Positions 6,808-9,906 of a stretch of DNA of 9,906 nt are shown here, in pieces. The first letter of the stretch is position 1. Each line of letters starts with the position of its first letter. The stretch lies in NCBI GenBank assembly GCA_021734045.1, contig JAIPJR010000086.1, positions 1-9,906 on the forward strand. The letters are read 5' to 3'. This DNA comes from Fidelibacterota bacterium. Lineage in GTDB: Bacteria > Fidelibacterota > UBA8477. The position numbers and the translations under genes were made by a program. The notes below the pieces were generated by a model. That model was not told the DNA's origin, did not search any database, and saw nothing but the letters and a program-made list of their open reading frames with translations.

Positions 6808-7739
6808 AGGTCCATACTCCACGAGTTTTTCAAAATGCGTTTGGGCCAGTCGTAGGCTGTCACATCACCAAACCCCGGCGGGTAGTTGTAGTATTTTTCA
6901 TTGGCCAGATCGTTGATATCCAATTTCTGGGAGAGGGAAATATCCACACCCACCAACGGTCCGGTGAGGGTACCGCCTTTCATATCAAAGGGTCCCGAAC
7001 TGTAAATCGGTCCGCGGATGATAATACCCGGTGTGGTGGAAATATCTGCCGTGGAATCCGCCACGATAAGAGCCGGGAGATAAACGCCATTGGTATCGGG
7101 AATGGCCTGAAGTGTCACATCGGTTCCCACTACCTTCAATTTCCCCATCACCACCAGCGTGCCCTGTAGGGAGGCGCCCTGCTTCAGAAAGACATTTTTT
7201 TGTACAAAGTGAATCCCCGGTGTCATGACACTATCGAAATCCACATTGGCTTCGTTATACACGGCCACAGCATTGCTCATGTAATAGGACGTATCTACCT
7301 GGGGAAGAAAGGGAAACTGACGAATACCGTGCCCTTCAAGCAGGGTCACGGAGTAAGATGAGGTATCAATATCATCCCGGAAGGCCACACCATGATTGAA
7401 GGGGTGCATATCCTCCAGCGCGACCGTGAGGGATTTTCCATAACCGGACAGGGTGAGAATTTGCGTGGTCTCATCATAAGATGCGGTGACACCGTCACGG
7501 GAAAAATTGGCCAGACTGTCGGGTCCGGCATTCAGACGAAACAAAGCTTCATTTAGCACCGATTCAATGGTGATATCGATGGTTCTGGCTTGCTTCGATT
7601 TAACCGATTCAATTCTGAAATGGGCAGCCATACTCAGCGCTGCCATACCTGCCAGAGAAAATATCACGAAATAAACCATAGCGATGACCAGAACGGATCC
7701 GCCCTGATTTTTGTGATAATATCTGACACAGGTAAACAT
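6804..7739 (-). CDS. PilX-like membrane protein with beta-rich C-terminal region
   Basis: A 311-residue protein. Residues 1-12 are polar and basic, GGSVLVIAMVYFVIF begins a hydrophobic segment (13-38), and this GG-plus-hydrophobic start resembles PilX-type minor pilins rather than canonical GFTLVE prepilins. After a helical extension to about 72, the rest is beta-rich. Residues 175-272 hold short repeating strands (FLKQGASLQGTLVVMGKLKVVG, then IIIRGPIYSSGPFDMKGGTLTG) reminiscent of bactofilin-like or beta-helical folds. It lies between the peptidase (11 bp gap) and pilM (ATGA overlap), so it probably belongs to the filament, perhaps as a minor component displayed at the tip. No clear ribosome-binding site precedes the ATG. 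Role is inferred from position and N-terminus only. Confidence 0.75.
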   Translation of the reverse strand: MFTCVRYYHKNQGGSVLVIAMVYFVIFSLAGMAALSMAAHFRIESVKSKQARTIDITIESVLNEALFRLNAGPDSLANFSRDGVTASYDETTQILTLSGYGKSLTVALEDMHPFNHGVAFRDDIDTSSYSVTLLEGHGIRQFPFLPQVDTSYYMSNAVAVYNEANVDFDSVMTPGIHFVQKNVFLKQGASLQGTLVVMGKLKVVGTDVTLQAIPDTNGVYLPALIVADSTADISTTPGIIIRGPIYSSGPFDMKGGTLTGPLVGVDISLSQKLDINDLANEKYYNYPPGFGDVTAYDWPKRILKNSWSMDL

Positions 7740-7750
7740 CGTGTTTGTGC

Positions 7751-8551
7751 TCAGTGAATGAACCGGTAATAAAGGTTGAGAATGTCATTGCCGAAGAGAA
7801 TGACCACCAATCCGGCAGTGGAGAGTAGTGCGGGAAAGCGGGGGAGAAATTGCTGCGAAGATTTTTGCAGCTTATACACACCAAAAATTCCCAATATGCT
7901 GCCGATGAACCACGCCAGTAAAATGGCCAAGAGCAGCTTCGGTAGTCCCAGAAACAGTCCCAGCACCGCGGCAAACTTGATTTCACTAAAATCAGCCCGC
8001 TGCTCCCCGGGCAATAGGGAGCGCAGCAGGTTGTAGACGATTAAAACCAGTGCACCCACCACCAGACTGGCCAGAGCATAGGGAAATTCCGGCTGACTAT
8101 AGGCTAATACATAAATCATCCCCAGGGCGCCCATCCCCAGCAGCAGATTATCCGGTAAGACCCGGCTTTCCAGCTCGATAATAATGATGACGATGAGCCC
8201 GACACCAAACAGCATGGTAATGAATGCCGGGTAACTCCACCCATACCGCAGGATAAAAACAGCCACCCAGGCAATTTCTAAAATTTCGGTAATAATCTGG
8301 CGTTTCGGCCATTGGGCACCGCAGTAGGGACATTTTCCATGGTGCCGGAGATAACTCCACACCGGAATCAAATCCTGCCAACTCAGTGCGGTGGCACAAC
8401 TTCGGCAGTAAGGTTTGGGCGAAACCAGGGACTGATGACGAGGAATCCGGTCAATGGAATTATTGCTCAGAATGGCAAACACCGAGCCGGCAATCCACAC
8501 ACCCAGCAAGCTGAGTAGCGTCTCAATTCCGGGGGACAATAAGCCGGTCAT
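7751..8551 (-). CDS. pilD: Prepilin peptidase-like protein with Glu at both catalytic positions
   Basis: A 266-residue polytopic membrane protein of the PilD/GspO family, which cleaves and N-methylates prepilins at the cytoplasmic membrane face. The N-terminal zinc module is complete: C49-x2-C52 and C74-x2-C77, with PKPYCRSC and GKCPYCG. Several membrane helices follow. The first active-site motif reads IIELESRVLPD (E126) where family members have IDLxxxxLPD, and the second reads ADFSEIKFAAVLG (E190) where GxGDxKL is expected. Both catalytic Asp positions are thus Glu, 64 residues apart as in TcpJ (D125/D189). Codons are GAG at 8174-8176 and GAA at 7982-7984. The gene overlaps the upstream prepilin gene by 29 bp. 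Family membership is certain; activity is open. Confidence 0.9.
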   Translation of the reverse strand: MTGLLSPGIETLLSLLGVWIAGSVFAILSNNSIDRIPRHQSLVSPKPYCRSCATALSWQDLIPVWSYLRHHGKCPYCGAQWPKRQIITEILEIAWVAVFILRYGWSYPAFITMLFGVGLIVIIIIELESRVLPDNLLLGMGALGMIYVLAYSQPEFPYALASLVVGALVLIVYNLLRSLLPGEQRADFSEIKFAAVLGLFLGLPKLLLAILLAWFIGSILGIFGVYKLQKSSQQFLPRFPALLSTAGLVVILFGNDILNLYYRFIH

Positions 8552-9026
8552 AGCTCAGGGAATCCTCATCGTTAAAAATTGTTGTCTGCAACCGTATTGC
8601 ATCCATCTGACCCGGCATGCGGCGGAAACGCACCTGGCTGACAGGCGCGTCCAGCGGATAATGATCCGTCAGACCCACCTGCCAGTTGAATTGCTGACCA
8701 GCCATAGCCAGTCGAACCCAGGTGCTGTCGGGTAGGATTAGATGTAGAATGGTCCCGTCATTCGTGCGCGTATCATTGATCTCGTCCGTAGCGTTTGCAT
8801 AGATGGCGACTGAATCACCGTGAGCATTGGCGATATAGCGCTGGGTCCAGAGATCCAGCACCATCAGATCACGATAAAGGCTGAGACGATCATTCAATTC
8901 CGCCGTCTGCTGACGACTTAAAAAGAGAATGGCGGCAAATGTGAGCAGCAAAATGGTGGAAATGGTCATGCCGGTGCTTAACTCCACCAGCGTGAATCCC
9001 GCTTCCTGTCCATATCGCGTAGTCAT
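8523..9026 (-). CDS. Prepilin-like protein (minor pilin / pseudopilin)
   Basis: A 167-residue protein starting MTTRYGQEAG followed by FTLVELSTGMTISTILLL. This is a type III prepilin signal with cleavage expected between G10 and F11, Glu at mature position 5 and a hydrophobic helix of about 25 residues. The remaining part is a variable globular domain (LDLWTQRYIANAHGDSV onward), similar in layout to PulJ/PilW-type minor pseudopilins. I chose ATG at 9024-9026, 5 bp after the previous stop, because it gives a normal 10-residue leader. A TTG at 9045-9047 would add seven residues. It precedes the peptidase gene that would process it. Confidence 0.88.
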   Translation of the reverse strand: MTTRYGQEAGFTLVELSTGMTISTILLLTFAAILFLSRQQTAELNDRLSLYRDLMVLDLWTQRYIANAHGDSVAIYANATDEINDTRTNDGTILHLILPDSTWVRLAMAGQQFNWQVGLTDHYPLDAPVSQVRFRRMPGQMDAIRLQTTIFNDEDSLSYDRLIVPRN

Positions 9027-9031
9027 TACAG

Positions 9032-9487
9032 TCACTGCCAATCCCAACCCCAGTCCCGCTGGGGTGAATAAATGAACTCCAAGCTGTCGGTTGTATTACC
9101 GGGCTGAAACCAGGAGAATGTCACATTCACCCGGGCGTAATCCGGAACGGTCAAATCTGTTGGGGAGACATCATCCAGGGAATCATCAACCCAGGTGATC
9201 TGGGTGGTGCGATATCCCACCAGGTTTCCACGATAGAAGGGAACATTGGCTTCGGGCAGACTATCGGCGAGCGCACGGAAGCCAACGGATAAACATCGCT
9301 CATACTGTTGTTGCATGAGAATGTGTGCCCACTGGTTCCGTGCGGCCCGCTCGATCTCGTTTCGGGAGGCGAAAAAATAGTGCGTCGTCCCCAGTAAAAT
9401 GACGGCTAACAGCATCGTGGCAATCAAGGACTCTACCAAAGTAAACCCACCTGAACGCGCTGCCTGAATTGTTAGCCGCCATCTCAT
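9032..9487 (-). CDS. Prepilin-like protein (minor pilin / pseudopilin)
   Basis: A 151-residue protein with the leader MRWRLTIQAARSGG and then FTLVESLIATMLLAVILLG, so cleavage is expected after G14, with Glu at mature position 5. The mature hydrophobic helix leads into a small globular domain rich in Asp, Thr and aromatic residues and ending in WGWDWQ. Layout resembles PilV/GspI-type minor components. The start has GGAG 7 nt upstream, a good ribosome-binding site. It follows the major pilin gene after a 42-bp gap containing a hairpin, and the next prepilin gene begins 5 bp downstream. Confidence 0.88.
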   Translation of the reverse strand: MRWRLTIQAARSGGFTLVESLIATMLLAVILLGTTHYFFASRNEIERAARNQWAHILMQQQYERCLSVGFRALADSLPEANVPFYRGNLVGYRTTQITWVDDSLDDVSPTDLTVPDYARVNVTFSWFQPGNTTDSLEFIYSPQRDWGWDWQ

Positions 9488-9503
9488 TAGTCTGCTCCAT
9501 AGC

Positions 9504-9527
9504 CAGGGGGTGGTCAGACACCCGCTG
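9504..9527 (-). promoter_or_regulatory. Hairpin directly after the major pilin gene
   Basis: In the transcript (minus strand) CAG-C-GGGTG pairs with CACCC-C-CTG around a 6-nt loop: 8 pairs interrupted by one C-C mismatch. It begins 2 nt after the pilin stop codon and ends before the GGAG site of the next gene. No T-run follows, so it is not a classical terminator. It could limit read-through or protect the 3' end of the pilin message, giving more major pilin than minor components. Confidence 0.45.
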
Positions 9528-9529
9528 TA

Positions 9530-9906
9530 TTACTCTACACCACCAGCAAAAGTGCCAGTATGATCCAGGGTCCGATCGGACTCCAGAATCCCTGCATCAT
9601 CACAGGTGATGGTGTAAGTTGCTGAATCTGACACGATGGTAAAAAGACTATCGGCGGTGAAATATTTATTACCACCGGATAATTCAGTCTCTTTAATCCC
9701 TATCGATGCCTTACCTGCCCCACTCCCTGCTACCTGGGTTCCGGCAGATAAGGTTGGGTACTTCCCATTCTCAGCATAGTACACCCGCAGCGCTGTGCGA
9801 ATGGTTCCCAATGCCGCATCGGCTTCACTCATTTTGGCTTTCTGCACATTGGATGTGTAAATGGGTACACCCACCGCAGCCAGGATACCGATAATGACCA
9901 GTACGA
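9530..9906 (-). CDS. Major type IV pilin / pseudopilin, 5' end missing
   Basis: The gene runs off the right edge; 124 complete codons are visible. Translated from the edge, the protein begins VLVIIGILAAVGVPIYTSN, the conserved second half of the pilin hydrophobic helix, then KAKMSEADAALGTIRTALRVYYAENGKYPT, typical of the alpha-1 helix of PilA/GspG-like subunits. The missing part should be the leader peptide and roughly the first 10 mature residues (FTLIE-type). The C-terminal domain is Gly/Ser/Thr-rich with a single cysteine (TYTITCDDAG), so there is no disulfide loop as in Pseudomonas PilA. A GTG at 9872-9874 falls inside the helix and is not the true start. It is probably the most abundant subunit of the filament. 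Confidence 0.9.
   Translation of the reverse strand, partial: VLVIIGILAAVGVPIYTSNVQKAKMSEADAALGTIRTALRVYYAENGKYPTLSAGTQVAGSGAGKASIGIKETELSGGNKYFTADSLFTIVSDSATYTITCDDAGILESDRTLDHTGTFAGGVE

Noticed and set aside
8027-8399. Cys/His-containing alternative frame inside the peptidase gene
   Set aside because: It is an out-of-frame shadow of the peptidase, whose zinc cysteines and membrane helices are clearly in the other frame.
7751-8551. Peptidase as a pseudogene because of the active-site changes
   Set aside because: The frame is intact, zinc cysteines and helices are complete, and both changes are conservative D-to-E, which is not the pattern of decay.
9872-9874. GTG as the start of the rightmost pilin
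   Set aside because: The frame continues upstream with VLVIIGILAA, the conserved pilin helix, to the window edge, so the true start is outside.

Overview
The window looks like chromosomal DNA of a Gram-negative (diderm) bacterium, because it encodes an outer-membrane secretin and the matching inner-membrane platform. Base composition is mid-range. A 3'-intergenic tract of repeated GATTTG-type heptamers resembles low-complexity intergenic repeats I associate with FCB-group, KSB1-like and deltaproteobacterial-type genomes. I would only tentatively place it in an uncultured FCB-like lineage; no gene here fixes the taxonomy.

Layout: one short plus-strand gene (42-635) encodes an unrecognised membrane-anchored protein. 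It converges on a minus-strand cluster that fills the rest of the window, separated by a 170-bp non-coding stretch (636-805) with the heptamer repeat and a small hairpin. Reading the minus strand from right to left, the cluster is: a major pilin/pseudopilin (cut by the window edge), two further prepilin-like proteins with GFTLVE signals, a prepilin peptidase, a PilX-like protein with a beta-rich passenger, PilM, PilN, PilO, a PilP/GspC-like periplasmic protein, a short PilQ/GspD secretin, a receiver-only response regulator, and a REC-PAS-HisKA-HATPase sensor kinase.

This is a compact type IV filament system (type IV pilus or type II secretion-like). The peptidase would process the prepilins. 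PilM-PilN-PilO form the cytoplasmic and inner-membrane alignment complex, the PilP-like protein bridges the periplasm, and the secretin forms the outer-membrane pore. No assembly or retraction ATPase (PilB/PilT) and no platform protein (PilC) lies in the window. Four junctions are exact 4-nt ATGA overlaps (PilX-like/PilM, PilN/PilO, PilO/PilP, secretin/regulator) and most others overlap or are separated by 5-11 bp, so the cluster is probably one operon whose promoter lies beyond the right edge.

The most notable points are: both catalytic aspartates of the prepilin peptidase are replaced by glutamate, with the usual 64-residue spacing kept; the PilP-like protein has no cysteine and so cannot be a lipoprotein; the secretin is minimal; a two-component pair without any DNA-binding output is locked to the secretin gene; and a hairpin follows the major pilin directly.
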